Part shown: positions 1-6,364 of the stretch, piece by piece | Layout: each line of letters begins with the position of its first letter | Position numbering within the stretch: position 1 is the stretch's first letter | Assembly: GCA_002792395.1 (NCBI GenBank) | Contig: PFOG01000214.1 | Span: forward strand, 1 to 7,563 | DNA length: 7,563 bases | Origin: Candidatus Portnoybacteria bacterium CG_4_10_14_0_2_um_filter_44_20 | Lineage (GTDB): Bacteria > Patescibacteriota > Minisyncoccia > Portnoybacterales > GCA-002795985 | Direction of reading: 5' to 3' | Made by a program: the position numbers and the translations under genes | The notes under the pieces: model-generated | What the model saw: only the letters and a program-made list of their open reading frames with translations | Databases searched by the model: none | Told to the model about the DNA's origin: nothing

Positions 1-66
1 GCTTGCTTGCAGAGAATTTATTCTCCACTTGTTTCAGCATCTTATCAACAATCAAAAACCTATGAG

Positions 67-117
67 ATCCCGAAGCCCTCCGACGCCAAGGCTTTGGCGA
101 GCAGGCAAGTTCGGGAT
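67..117. repeat. Nested-palindrome (REP/MITE-like) repeat upstream of asnS
   Basis: Outer arms ATCCCGAA (67-74) and TTCGGGAT (110-117) are perfect inverted copies. An inner hairpin CGCCAA (84-89) / TTGGCG (94-99) lies between them. The architecture, a short G+C-rich nested palindrome beginning GTCAT(C/T)CC on one strand, resembles the element at 7411-7488 but is not the same sequence. The asnS reading frame stays open through it, giving an Arg/Pro-rich stretch unlike any synthetase N-terminus. I therefore regard it as intergenic repeat DNA rather than coding sequence. The remaining bases 1-66 show only a small GAGAAT/ATTCTC hairpin (12-25) and no gene. Confidence 0.6.
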
Positions 118-139
118 GACGGAAAATTCTTGTATTGCT

Positions 140-1441
140 ATGGAAAAGTATATTTTATTAACCAAGGAACAAATTGAAGAAAATCTGGAGCAGTCGGTTG
201 AAATCAAGGGGTGGGTATTGAATTTCCGGTCTTCCGGAAAGATTTGGTTTTTGCAGTGCCGCGATGGGCATGGATTCATCCAGGCGGTTGTATCTAAAAA
301 TGACGTTTCGGAGAAAGCCTGGGAAGATTGCCAGAAAATCACGCTCGAAACTTCGGTGGAATTATCCGGCGTAATCCGCAAAGACGAGCGGTCACTTTCC
401 GGCTATGAAATGCAGGTCGGCGATTTGAAGATTATCCAAGTTGCCGCTGAATATCCGATTGCCAAAAAGGAACATGGCGCGGATTTTCTTCTGGATAATC
501 GGCATCTTTGGCTGCGTTCGCCCCGCCAGATGGCCATTCAAAAAATTCGTTATACCGTCATTATGGCTACCTGCGAGTTTTTAGATAATAATTATTTTAC
601 CAGAATTGATTCCCCTATTTTAACGCCGAGCGCCTGTGAGGGAACAACCACGCTTTTTGAAATTGATTATTTCGGGCAGCCGGCTTATTTAAGCCAGAGC
701 GGCCAGCTTTATCTGGAGGCGGCTATCTTTTCGCTTGGCCGGTGCTATGATTTTGGGCCGGTTTTTCGGGCGGAAAAGTCAAAAACCAGACGCCATCTGA
801 TTGAATTTTGGATGATGGATGCCGAGATGGCTTTTGTTAAACACGAGGAGAATTTAGCGATACAAGAAAGCCTTATCGTCCGCATAATCGAAAAGGTTCT
901 TGATAAAAATAAAGAGGAATTGAAAGTTTTAGAGCGTGATATAAGCGTGCTTGAGAAAATAAAAACGCCTTTTATAAGAAAGTCGTATCTCGAGGCGATA
1001 AAAGAATTACGGGAAATAGGCTCCGATATAAACGAGGGTGACGATTTGGGGGCGGACGACGAAACTGTTCTTACCAAAAGATACGAACAGCCGATTTTTA
1101 TCGAAAAATTTCCCGCCGAGGTTAAAGCTTTCTATATGAAGCGCGACCCAGACAACGAGAACTTTGTTCTTTGTTCCGATCTTCTGGCGCCGGAGGGTTA
1201 CGGAGAGATTATTGGCGGCTCGCAGCGTGAAGAAAATTATGAGGTTTTGCTTAAGCGAATCGAAGAGAAGAACCTGGCGCTTAAAAATTTTCAGTGGTAT
1301 CTTGATTTGCGAAAATACGGCTCGGTTCCTCATTCCGGATTCGGTTATGGTCTCGAAAGAATAGTTACCTGGATTTGCGGTCTGAAACACGTGCGTACCT
1401 CTATTCCATTCCCGCGGTTATTAAACAGAATGAATCCCTGA
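140..1441 (+). CDS. asnS: Asparagine--tRNA ligase (class II)
   Basis: Cytosolic enzyme that activates asparagine with ATP and charges tRNA-Asn. The 433-residue product has an N-terminal OB-fold anticodon-binding region (about 1-105; note EIKGWVLNFRSSGKIWFLQCRDG) and a class II catalytic core. Motif 2 is FRAEKSKTRRHLIEFWMMDAE (209-229 with neighbours). The substrate-pocket segment is EGTTTLFEIDYF with AYLSQSGQLYLE (168-193). Motif 3 is GFGYGLER (400-407), preceded by WYLDLRKYGSVPHSG. That VPHSG-GFG context and the ending IPFPRLLNR are typical of AsnRS rather than AspRS, and the C-terminus looks archaeal-type. The start at 140 is preferred over the upstream ATG at 29 because homology begins there and the 37 extra residues would read through a repeat. 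No Shine-Dalgarno is visible. The stop is UGA. The femX-like gene follows after 17 bases, probably in one transcript. Confidence 0.93.
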   Translation: MEKYILLTKEQIEENLEQSVEIKGWVLNFRSSGKIWFLQCRDGHGFIQAVVSKNDVSEKAWEDCQKITLETSVELSGVIRKDERSLSGYEMQVGDLKIIQVAAEYPIAKKEHGADFLLDNRHLWLRSPRQMAIQKIRYTVIMATCEFLDNNYFTRIDSPILTPSACEGTTTLFEIDYFGQPAYLSQSGQLYLEAAIFSLGRCYDFGPVFRAEKSKTRRHLIEFWMMDAEMAFVKHEENLAIQESLIVRIIEKVLDKNKEELKVLERDISVLEKIKTPFIRKSYLEAIKELREIGSDINEGDDLGADDETVLTKRYEQPIFIEKFPAEVKAFYMKRDPDNENFVLCSDLLAPEGYGEIIGGSQREENYEVLLKRIEEKNLALKNFQWYLDLRKYGSVPHSGFGYGLERIVTWICGLKHVRTSIPFPRLLNRMNP

Positions 1442-1458
1442 TTAAACCCCTATTTTAT

Positions 1459-2529
1459 ATGAACACTTTTTCCGAAAAAGGAAAATCAGATTGGAACCGT
1501 TTTGTTGTCGAAAACAACGGTTCTTTTTTGCAGTCTTGGGAGTGGGGAGAATTTCAGAAGAGTTTAGGTAGAAAAATTTGGCGTTTGGGCGAGATTGACG
1601 AATGGTTGGCGATGATTGTTCAACATGATTTGCCCTTGGGAAAAAGCTATTTATATTGTCCGGGAGGGCCAATAATGAATTTAAGATTTAAGAATTATGA
1701 TTTAAGATTTAAGAATTTTTTGGACGATGTCACGGGAATCGGTAGGCAGGAAAAGGCGATATTTTTAAAAATTGAGCCATTTGTTGAAATTAATGCCGGG
1801 GAGAACGGTTCTCCCTCTGGAGAGCCGTTCTCCAAATATTGGGCCGACTCCGGCCTCGTAGAATCCGATGGCGGTCAAAGAATAAGAAAAACGCTGGTTT
1901 TAGATTTGGCCAAATCAGAAGGAGAATTATTGGCAGAAATGAAACAGAAAACAAGGTATAATATAAGAGTGGCGGAAAAACATGGTGTTAGAGTGAGAAT
2001 CTCTGACCGACCGGAGAAAGATTTTGAGGAATTTTGGCGGTTGATGCAGGAAACGGCAAAAAGGGATAGAATCAGATGTCATCCGAAAGATTATTATTCG
2101 AAGCAACTTTCTCTAATCAATATTAGGGAGAACGGTTCTCCCGCGAGAGAACCGTTCTCCGAATATTTTGGCGACGAAAAGAATGCCGCGGAAACGAAAT
2201 TATTTTTGGCCGAATTCGAGAATAAAGTTATTGCCGCCAACGTAGTTATGTTTTTTGACGAAAAGACCATATATTTGCATGGCGCTTCCGATTATGAAAA
2301 GCGCCATTTGATGGCTCCCTATCTTTTGCAGTGGGAACAGATTAAAGAAGCTAAAAGATGTGGTTACGCGCAGTACGATTTTTGGGGGCTTGATGAAATA
2401 AAATGGCCGGGCGTGACAAGGTTTAAAAAAGGATTTGGCGGGCATGAGATAGAGCAAAGCGGAGCGTATGATTATGTGTTTCAAGATTGGTGGTATGGGA
2501 TTTATAAGATAGCAAAAAAATTATTCTAA
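1459..2529 (+). CDS. FemAB/FemX-family peptidoglycan bridge aminoacyltransferase
   Basis: Members transfer amino acids from aminoacyl-tRNA to the third-position diamino acid of lipid II or its stem peptide, building the interpeptide bridge at the cytoplasmic face. The 356-residue product shows family signatures: QSWEWGEFQKSLG (26-38), YCPGGPI (66-72), the helical-arm segment EMKQKTRYNIRVAEKHGV (160-177), HLMAPYLLQWEQIKEAKRCG (283-302), YDFWGLDE (306-313) and GVTRFKKGFGG (318-328). The start at 1459 is chosen because the longer frame from 1375 overlaps asnS and the first FemAB-like residues follow this Met; no ribosome site is visible. It lies 17 bases after asnS. Three in-frame repeats interrupt it: a 7-codon tandem duplication (about residues 74-87) and two 11-codon palindromic elements (115-125 and 224-234), which together make it somewhat longer than typical. 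The amino acid transferred cannot be told from sequence. Confidence 0.85.
   Translation: MNTFSEKGKSDWNRFVVENNGSFLQSWEWGEFQKSLGRKIWRLGEIDEWLAMIVQHDLPLGKSYLYCPGGPIMNLRFKNYDLRFKNFLDDVTGIGRQEKAIFLKIEPFVEINAGENGSPSGEPFSKYWADSGLVESDGGQRIRKTLVLDLAKSEGELLAEMKQKTRYNIRVAEKHGVRVRISDRPEKDFEEFWRLMQETAKRDRIRCHPKDYYSKQLSLINIRENGSPAREPFSEYFGDEKNAAETKLFLAEFENKVIAANVVMFFDEKTIYLHGASDYEKRHLMAPYLLQWEQIKEAKRCGYAQYDFWGLDEIKWPGVTRFKKGFGGHEIEQSGAYDYVFQDWWYGIYKIAKKLF
1679..1717 (+). repeat. 21-nt in-frame tandem repeat inside femX
   Basis: The 18-mer ATTTAAGATTTAAGAATT occurs at 1679-1696 and again at 1700-1717, a period of exactly 21 bases or 7 codons. It encodes NLRFKNY followed by DLRFKNF. The copies are identical over the 18 bases, which suggests recent duplication or a low-complexity AT-rich insertion. 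It lies directly after the conserved YCPGGPI segment, so it probably lengthens a loop. Confidence 0.85.
1800..1833 (+). repeat. In-frame palindromic element, copy 1 (femX)
   Basis: Arm GGAGAACGGTTCTCC (1800-1814), loop CTCT (1815-1818) and arm GGAGAGCCGTTCTCC (1819-1833). The arms pair over 15 positions with a single G-T (G-U in RNA) wobble, so the mRNA would form a very stable hairpin. The 33 bases from 1801 are exactly 11 codons, giving ENGSPSGEPFS (residues 115-125 of the FemX-like protein). A second copy, 29 of 33 bases identical, lies at 2127-2160. Confidence 0.9.
2127..2160 (+). repeat. In-frame palindromic element, copy 2 (femX)
   Basis: Arm GGAGAACGGTTCTC (2127-2140) pairs perfectly over 14 bp with GAGAACCGTTCTCC (2147-2160) around loop CCGCGA. 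It is read in the same frame as copy 1 and gives ENGSPAREPFS (residues 224-234). The first 15 bases from 2128 are identical to copy 1. The four differences lie in the loop and the distal arm, and one of them turns the wobble pair of copy 1 into a Watson-Crick pair. Similarity to copy 1 continues about 15 bases downstream (AATATT then GGC/GAC). Confidence 0.9.
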
Positions 2530-2667
2530 TTACTCTAATTTCTAATTAACCTAAAGAATGACCAATGATTAAATTTCAAATGGCCGAATAATTTTTAAAA
2601 TAGATACTTTAGACATTATTTATTAGCCATTGGGATTTCCCTAGAATAATTAGAGCAATTAGAATAA
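2521..2667. repeat. Long imperfect inverted repeat between femX and the Mur ligase gene
   Basis: The left arm TTATTCTAATTACTCTAATT (2521-2540) and right arm AATTAGAGCAATTAGAATAA (2648-2667) are inverted copies with one mismatch in 20. The left arm includes the last two sense codons and the stop of femX. Inside lies a second short inverted pair, CCAATG (2562-2567) and CATTGG (2628-2633), so the whole 147 bases form a nested palindrome. The interior is AT-rich with no open frame. It may be a degenerate MITE-like element. There is no strong promoter and no U-tract typical of a terminator. Confidence 0.55.
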
Positions 2668-2684
2668 TTAGGTTTAATTGTTCA

Positions 2685-4073
2685 ATGAAATCGTTACTAC
2701 GAAAATTAGTGCCTGAATTTATGATGAATTGGTACCATTTCATCCTTGCTTATCTTGGCGCGTTGATTTATCGTTTTCCGTCCAGAAAATTGATTGTCAT
2801 TGGCGTTACCGGGACCACGGGTAAGACGACGACTTGCAATTTGATCGCGCAGATTCTGAATTACTGCGGCTCTAAAACCGGCATGGCGACGACGGTCAAT
2901 TTTTGTATCGGCGGCGAGGAGTGGATCAATGAGTACAAACAGACAATGTTAGGACGGTTTAAGCTACAGAAGTTGTTGCGCCAAATGGTTGAGGCGGGCT
3001 GTAAATATGCGGTTATTGAAACTTCTTCAGAGGGGATTTTGCAACATCGGCACCGGGCCATTGATTATAGCGTTGCAGTTTTTACCAATTTATCGCCCGA
3101 GCATATTGAACGGCATGGCGGCTTTGAGAATTATCGGGCTGCCAAGCTGGAGCTATTTGAAAAGGTGGCGAAAAGGGAAGGCGGGATCGGCGTTTATAAC
3201 CTAGACGACGAAAACGTCGAAAGTTTTCTGGCGATTCCGATAAAGCGGCGATACGGATATTGCACTAAATGTCGGGCTTCAGGTTATCGCGCCGCAATGC
3301 TGGAAAACAAGCATCATATTTATGATATTGATGTATCACCAAGTAAGACCAGTTTTGTCTTTGACGACGAGAAATTTGAGTTGCCGTTAATCGGCGAGTT
3401 CAATGCTTACAACGCAGCCGCGGCAATCTGCGTTGCTTTATCGCAAGGCTTGGAAATAGGGCAGATTAAAAGGGCCTTGACTTTGGCAAGACCGGTGTCG
3501 GGTCGGATGGAGATTATTGATGAAGGGCAGGATTTTGCCGCGATTGTTGATTATGCCCATGAGCCGGCTAGTTTCGAGGGCGCGCTGAAGGCAATAAAAA
3601 ATTTTAACCTCAAAAGAACAATTGTCGTTTTTGGTTCGGCCGGAGGCGGGAGAGACAAGTGGCGCCGGCCGATGATGGGCGAAATTGCTGATAAATACGC
3701 GGAGATAATTATCGTCACAACCGACGATCCGGGCGATGAGAAGCCGGGTGAAATAATTGATGAAATTTTAGAGGGAGTTTTGTCCGCCAAAGGCGGATCC
3801 GCGGTTCGACTGAGTTCACCGCCGAAGTCCTCGGGCGGAAAAAACAGAGAACGCATTTTGAAAAAGAATGTTTTTAAAATTGTTGACCGCCGGAGGGCGA
3901 TTAGAGTGGCCGTTGATTTGGCCCAATCGGACGATCTAATTCTGTTCGCCGGCAAAGGCGGCGAAACTTGGATGAACGTGAAAAACGGTAAGAAAATTCC
4001 TTGGGACGAGAGCGCCGTTGTGCGGGAGGAAATCAGGAATAAAATGGCCGACATTCCGGTAATCAAAATCTAA
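2685..4073 (+). CDS. MurE-like Mur ligase lacking the N-terminal UDP-binding domain
   Basis: ATP-dependent amide-bond ligase of the Mur family, expected to add the third residue to the UDP-MurNAc stem peptide in the cytoplasm. Visible features in the 462 residues: ATP loop TGTTGKTT (42-49); TNLSPEHIERHGGFENYRAAK (about 134-154), the MurE-like segment with its C-terminal lysine; ligase C-domain start VDYAHEPASFEGAL (288-301); FGSAGGGRDKWRRPMM (316-331); and AGKGGETW (422-429) in place of the usual GKGHE. The substrate motif DNPR is replaced by TDDPGDE (346-352), lacking the Arg that contacts meso-diaminopimelate. Only about 40 residues precede the P-loop, so Mur domain 1 (normally about 100 residues) is missing. 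Instead there is a hydrophobic stretch WYHFILAYLGALIYRF (16-31), a possible membrane-associated helix. A 19-codon palindromic insertion occupies 367-385. Other Mur-like ligases are possible. The start ATG has no clear ribosome site. Confidence 0.75.
   Translation: MKSLLRKLVPEFMMNWYHFILAYLGALIYRFPSRKLIVIGVTGTTGKTTTCNLIAQILNYCGSKTGMATTVNFCIGGEEWINEYKQTMLGRFKLQKLLRQMVEAGCKYAVIETSSEGILQHRHRAIDYSVAVFTNLSPEHIERHGGFENYRAAKLELFEKVAKREGGIGVYNLDDENVESFLAIPIKRRYGYCTKCRASGYRAAMLENKHHIYDIDVSPSKTSFVFDDEKFELPLIGEFNAYNAAAAICVALSQGLEIGQIKRALTLARPVSGRMEIIDEGQDFAAIVDYAHEPASFEGALKAIKNFNLKRTIVVFGSAGGGRDKWRRPMMGEIADKYAEIIIVTTDDPGDEKPGEIIDEILEGVLSAKGGSAVRLSSPPKSSGGKNRERILKKNVFKIVDRRRAIRVAVDLAQSDDLILFAGKGGETWMNVKNGKKIPWDESAVVREEIRNKMADIPVIKI
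3783..3839 (+). repeat. In-frame 57-nt palindromic element (Mur ligase gene)
   Basis: The element begins with TCCGCC and ends with GGCGGA, inverted copies of each other, and is exactly 19 codons long (residues 367-385, Ser/Gly/Pro/Lys-rich). It contains two hairpins: TCCGCC-AAA-GGCGGA (3783-3797), and CCGCCGA (3819-3825) pairing with TCGGGCGG (3831-3838) with one bulged G. Between them is GGTTCGACTGAGTTCA. It falls between the ILEGV segment and FKIVDRRRAI, a variable surface region of Mur ligase C-terminal domains. It is unrelated in sequence to the two femX elements. Confidence 0.8.
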
Positions 4074-4096
4074 AAAACGTAGAATAAATTAGTTTT

Positions 4097-4167
4097 CACA
4101 TAAAACTCTGCTATTGCAAAATTATTAATTTTGCGCAACCTATTGGTTAATAGCAGAGTTTTATGTG
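4097..4167. repeat. Perfect 19-bp inverted repeat enclosing two small hairpins
   Basis: CACATAAAACTCTGCTATT (4097-4115) and its exact reverse complement (4149-4167) form a 19-bp stem. The 33 bases between them can fold into GCAAAATT-ATT-AATTTTGC (4116-4134, 8-bp stem) and AACC-TATT-GGTT (4137-4148, 4-bp stem), so the whole could be a three-way junction. The 12-mer TTTCACATAAAA at its left edge (4094-4105) recurs directly at 4203-4214, just before the terminator. It lies 23 bases after the Mur ligase stop, and the sequence after the stem is only weakly T-rich. It could be a mobile-element remnant, an RNA stability structure or a structured RNA. The role is unknown. Confidence 0.85.
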
Positions 4168-4210
4168 TTTAGTTTAAGGAGAGGATTTCATAAAAAAGCG
4201 AATTTCACAT

Positions 4211-4250
4211 AAAAAAATCGCCCCGGCAGTATTGCGGGGGCGTTTTGTTT
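4211..4250. terminator. Bidirectional rho-independent terminator
   Basis: Stem CGCCCC (4219-4224) / GGGGCG (4237-4242), extended inward after one mismatch by GCA/TGC around loop GTAT. It is flanked by an A-tract on the left (4211-4217) and a T-rich tract on the right (TTTTGTTTTTT, 4243-4253). Either strand therefore gives a G+C-rich hairpin followed by U residues, which suits its position between the convergent Mur ligase gene and porB. The right tract runs to the porB stop codon. Confidence 0.88.
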
Positions 4251-4251
4251 T

Positions 4252-5163
4252 TTAGTCTAATAATAAATAGCTAAAGTCCGGCGATTCGAGGCCGGCTTTT
4301 TTCAGAAGCGTGATTCGTTCTTCAACGACCCTTTTCTGAATCTCTTCGATATTAGCTTCTTTCAGGTGCCGGAAGCGGCCTTGTAATTTTAGATATTCCT
4401 CAACCGGTTTGAGTTTAGCCCCCGGTTTTGGTTTCATTGCTTTGAAGATTATCTTTCCATCGATAATCTCATAAACCGGATAAATACCGGTCTCGACAGC
4501 CAGCCGCGCCAGTTTGATAGCGTAGCGCGGTTCATATTTCCAGCCAGCCGGGCAGGGAGAACAAATCTGGATATAGCGGAAACCCTTAATGGTTCTGGCT
4601 TTCGCAACTTTTTCCTGCAGATCTTCTGGCCAGGCCAGCGAAACAGTGGCGACATAAGGAACCCGGTGTGCCGCTACGATTTCCGGCATATTCTTTTTCC
4701 AGAGAATATTGCCGCCAGGCGTGGTGGTGGTGCGCGCTCCGCAGGGAGTGGCGCCGCTGCGCTGGACACCGGTGTTCATGTAGGCTTCGTTGTCGTAACA
4801 GAAATACATAATATCGACGTTTTTTTCTGCCGCGCTGGAGAGGGCTTGGATACCAATATCAAAAGTCCCTCCATCGCCTGCCCAGCCGACAACATCGATT
4901 TCATTTTGGCCTTGTACTTCTAAGCCCGTTTTGATGCCGGTCGCCACTACCGCGGTTGTTTCAAAAGCGGTGTGTATTACCGGTGTCTTCGGGAGGCAGG
5001 AACAAAGATTGGCGCCTTCGATGATAGTCCAGCAACAGGCTGGAATAACCAGAATGATATTTTCTCCCAACGCCTCAAGAACGAGTTTCATGGCGAGAGC
5101 CGCGCCGCAGCCGACACAAGCCGAATGCCCGGGAGCTAGATAGGGAGCAGTGTTCTTTTTCAT
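4252..5163 (-). CDS. porB: Pyruvate:ferredoxin oxidoreductase, beta subunit
   Basis: Beta subunit of the four-domain PFOR complex, carrying thiamine diphosphate and a 4Fe-4S cluster in the pyruvate to acetyl-CoA + CO2 + reduced ferredoxin reaction. In the 303 residues, GHSACVGCG (12-20) provides two cluster cysteines (C16, C19), C43/C44 in PACCW a third, and CSPCPAGW (201-208) the fourth. GDGGT (96-100) followed by DNEAYMNTG (124-132) is the ThDP/Mg2+ binding motif. Length is normal for PorB. A strong Shine-Dalgarno AAAGGAGG (complement of 5173-5180) lies 9 bases before the ATG. The start overlaps the porA stop by four bases (ATGA), implying translational coupling. It is the last gene of the operon and ends at the terminator. 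The pyruvate assignment rather than another 2-oxoacid is from overall resemblance. Confidence 0.92.
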   Translation of the reverse strand: MKKNTAPYLAPGHSACVGCGAALAMKLVLEALGENIILVIPACCWTIIEGANLCSCLPKTPVIHTAFETTAVVATGIKTGLEVQGQNEIDVVGWAGDGGTFDIGIQALSSAAEKNVDIMYFCYDNEAYMNTGVQRSGATPCGARTTTTPGGNILWKKNMPEIVAAHRVPYVATVSLAWPEDLQEKVAKARTIKGFRYIQICSPCPAGWKYEPRYAIKLARLAVETGIYPVYEIIDGKIIFKAMKPKPGAKLKPVEEYLKLQGRFRHLKEANIEEIQKRVVEERITLLKKAGLESPDFSYLLLD

Positions 5164-6362
5164 GCGATATTCCCTCCTTTCCCCCAGAGTATCGGCCGCT
5201 CGTCGTTCAACGCCAGCTGGCTGTGCTTAATAATTTCTTCAATTGTTGCCGGAGTAATGTCATCTCCATTCAATCCGGCGACGTAGCCAAAAATTTTGGG
5301 CTTGTCGCAGTAAGGATTACAACGCCAGGTCACGTCGTATAAAGCTGAACGGATTTCCTGCCAGAGATGGCCGCCTTGCCCGCAGGACAGGTTGCGATCC
5401 AGAACGATTATCCTTTTCAGAGAAAAAGCATCCCAGACTCTGTCGAGAATAATTTTTTGTATTTGTCGAGACGGGAATGGCCGGAACATTTTTATTCTTA
5501 TCCAGCCAATATCAGGATTTTTTTCTACTTCTTTGGCGGTGTCGGCCATGGTGCCCATGCTGATAAGGATTGTCTGGGCGGTTTTGGTGTTGTGGCTTTC
5601 AACGATTGCCGTTGAGCTTCTTCCAAAAGCCGACTCAAATTCCTGAGCAGCTTCTTCGCTCTTCTGAAAGACAGTGAGCATATCGTTGTTCTGTCGATAA
5701 CGAAGTTGGGCGGCATAGTCCGGCATCATAATAATAGTGCCAAAAGAAATAGGATTTTTTGGGTCCAGTTTGAACTTCGGTTTGAGCGGAGGCAAGAACT
5801 TGTCCGCGTCTTTCTGGCTTGGAACGATTACCGGTTCATAGGTATGCGAAACCAAAAATCCTTCGTAGATGACCATAACAGGAATTAATGTTTGCTCGGA
5901 AATCCTGTAGGCCAATAAGATAGTATCGAGAACTTCCTGGGCGTTTGTGCAATAAAGCTGGATCCAGCCGGTATCTTTTACGCTCATGGTGTCGTTGTGG
6001 TCAGCCCATAAGGCCCAAGGAGCGCAAATCGCTCGGTTGGCAACCGCCATGACGATTGGCAGGCGGGCTCCGGCGGCCCAATGAATCATCTCGTTCATTA
6101 GGAGTAGTCCTTGCGATGAAGTGGCCGTAAAAGCTCGGACACCGGTCATGGCGGCGCCAATACAGGCGGCCATGGCTGAATGTTCAGACTCCACATAAAT
6201 TATCTTAGCTTGGAGCTCGTTGCTATCGATAAGGTCAGAGATTTTTTCGGATACGGTGGTAGCCGGCGTAATCGGGTAAATCGGCGCGACCTGTATTCGG
6301 GCCAGTTTGGCTCCGAGAGCAGCGGCCACATTGCCCGAGATATATCGAGTTTTGCCTTCCAT
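5160..6362 (-). CDS. porA: Pyruvate:ferredoxin oxidoreductase, alpha subunit
   Basis: Alpha subunit of PFOR, forming the ThDP pyrimidine-binding half of the active site with PorB. Seen in the 400 residues: YPITPATTVSE (29-39), the family substrate-site signature; VESEHSA (57-63), with the glutamate expected to activate ThDP; TATSSQGLLLMNE (79-91); and DHNDTMSVKDTGWIQLY (121-137), the segment usual in pyruvate-specific enzymes. A transketolase C-terminal-like domain follows (about 250-380). Full length for the family. Ribosome site GGAGG (complement of 6370-6374) lies 7 bases before the ATG. The start follows the delta-subunit stop by two bases and the UGA stop overlaps the porB start, so the three reading frames are tightly coupled. 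Confidence 0.92.
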   Translation of the reverse strand: MEGKTRYISGNVAAALGAKLARIQVAPIYPITPATTVSEKISDLIDSNELQAKIIYVESEHSAMAACIGAAMTGVRAFTATSSQGLLLMNEMIHWAAGARLPIVMAVANRAICAPWALWADHNDTMSVKDTGWIQLYCTNAQEVLDTILLAYRISEQTLIPVMVIYEGFLVSHTYEPVIVPSQKDADKFLPPLKPKFKLDPKNPISFGTIIMMPDYAAQLRYRQNNDMLTVFQKSEEAAQEFESAFGRSSTAIVESHNTKTAQTILISMGTMADTAKEVEKNPDIGWIRIKMFRPFPSRQIQKIILDRVWDAFSLKRIIVLDRNLSCGQGGHLWQEIRSALYDVTWRCNPYCDKPKIFGYVAGLNGDDITPATIEEIIKHSQLALNDERPILWGKGGNIA

Positions 6363-6364
6363 AT

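Noticed and set aside
29..139. N-terminal extension of asnS from the ATG at 29
   Set aside because: It reads through a palindromic repeat, is Arg/Pro-rich and lacks synthetase-like sequence; similarity begins at the ATG at 140.
1375..1458. Upstream start of the femX frame overlapping asnS
   Set aside because: The first 28 residues are an out-of-frame reading of the conserved asnS C-terminus, and the next ATG fits the FemAB N-terminus.
1679..2160. CRISPR-like array from the repeats in femX
   Set aside because: Only two palindromic copies 327 bases apart plus an unrelated tandem pair, all within a continuous coding frame.
2574..2601. Possible promoter TTTCAA-N16-TAAAAT before the Mur ligase gene
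   Set aside because: The -35 box matches the consensus poorly and the region is so AT-rich that such -10 boxes are expected by chance.
3551..4066. 171-residue open frame on the minus strand opposite the Mur ligase gene
   Set aside because: It is antisense to a well-supported gene, low in recognisable motifs and without a ribosome site.
4097..4167. tRNA-like cloverleaf of 71 bases
   Set aside because: The closing stem is 19 bp, only two inner hairpins form, and there is no T-loop GTTCRA or anticodon arm.
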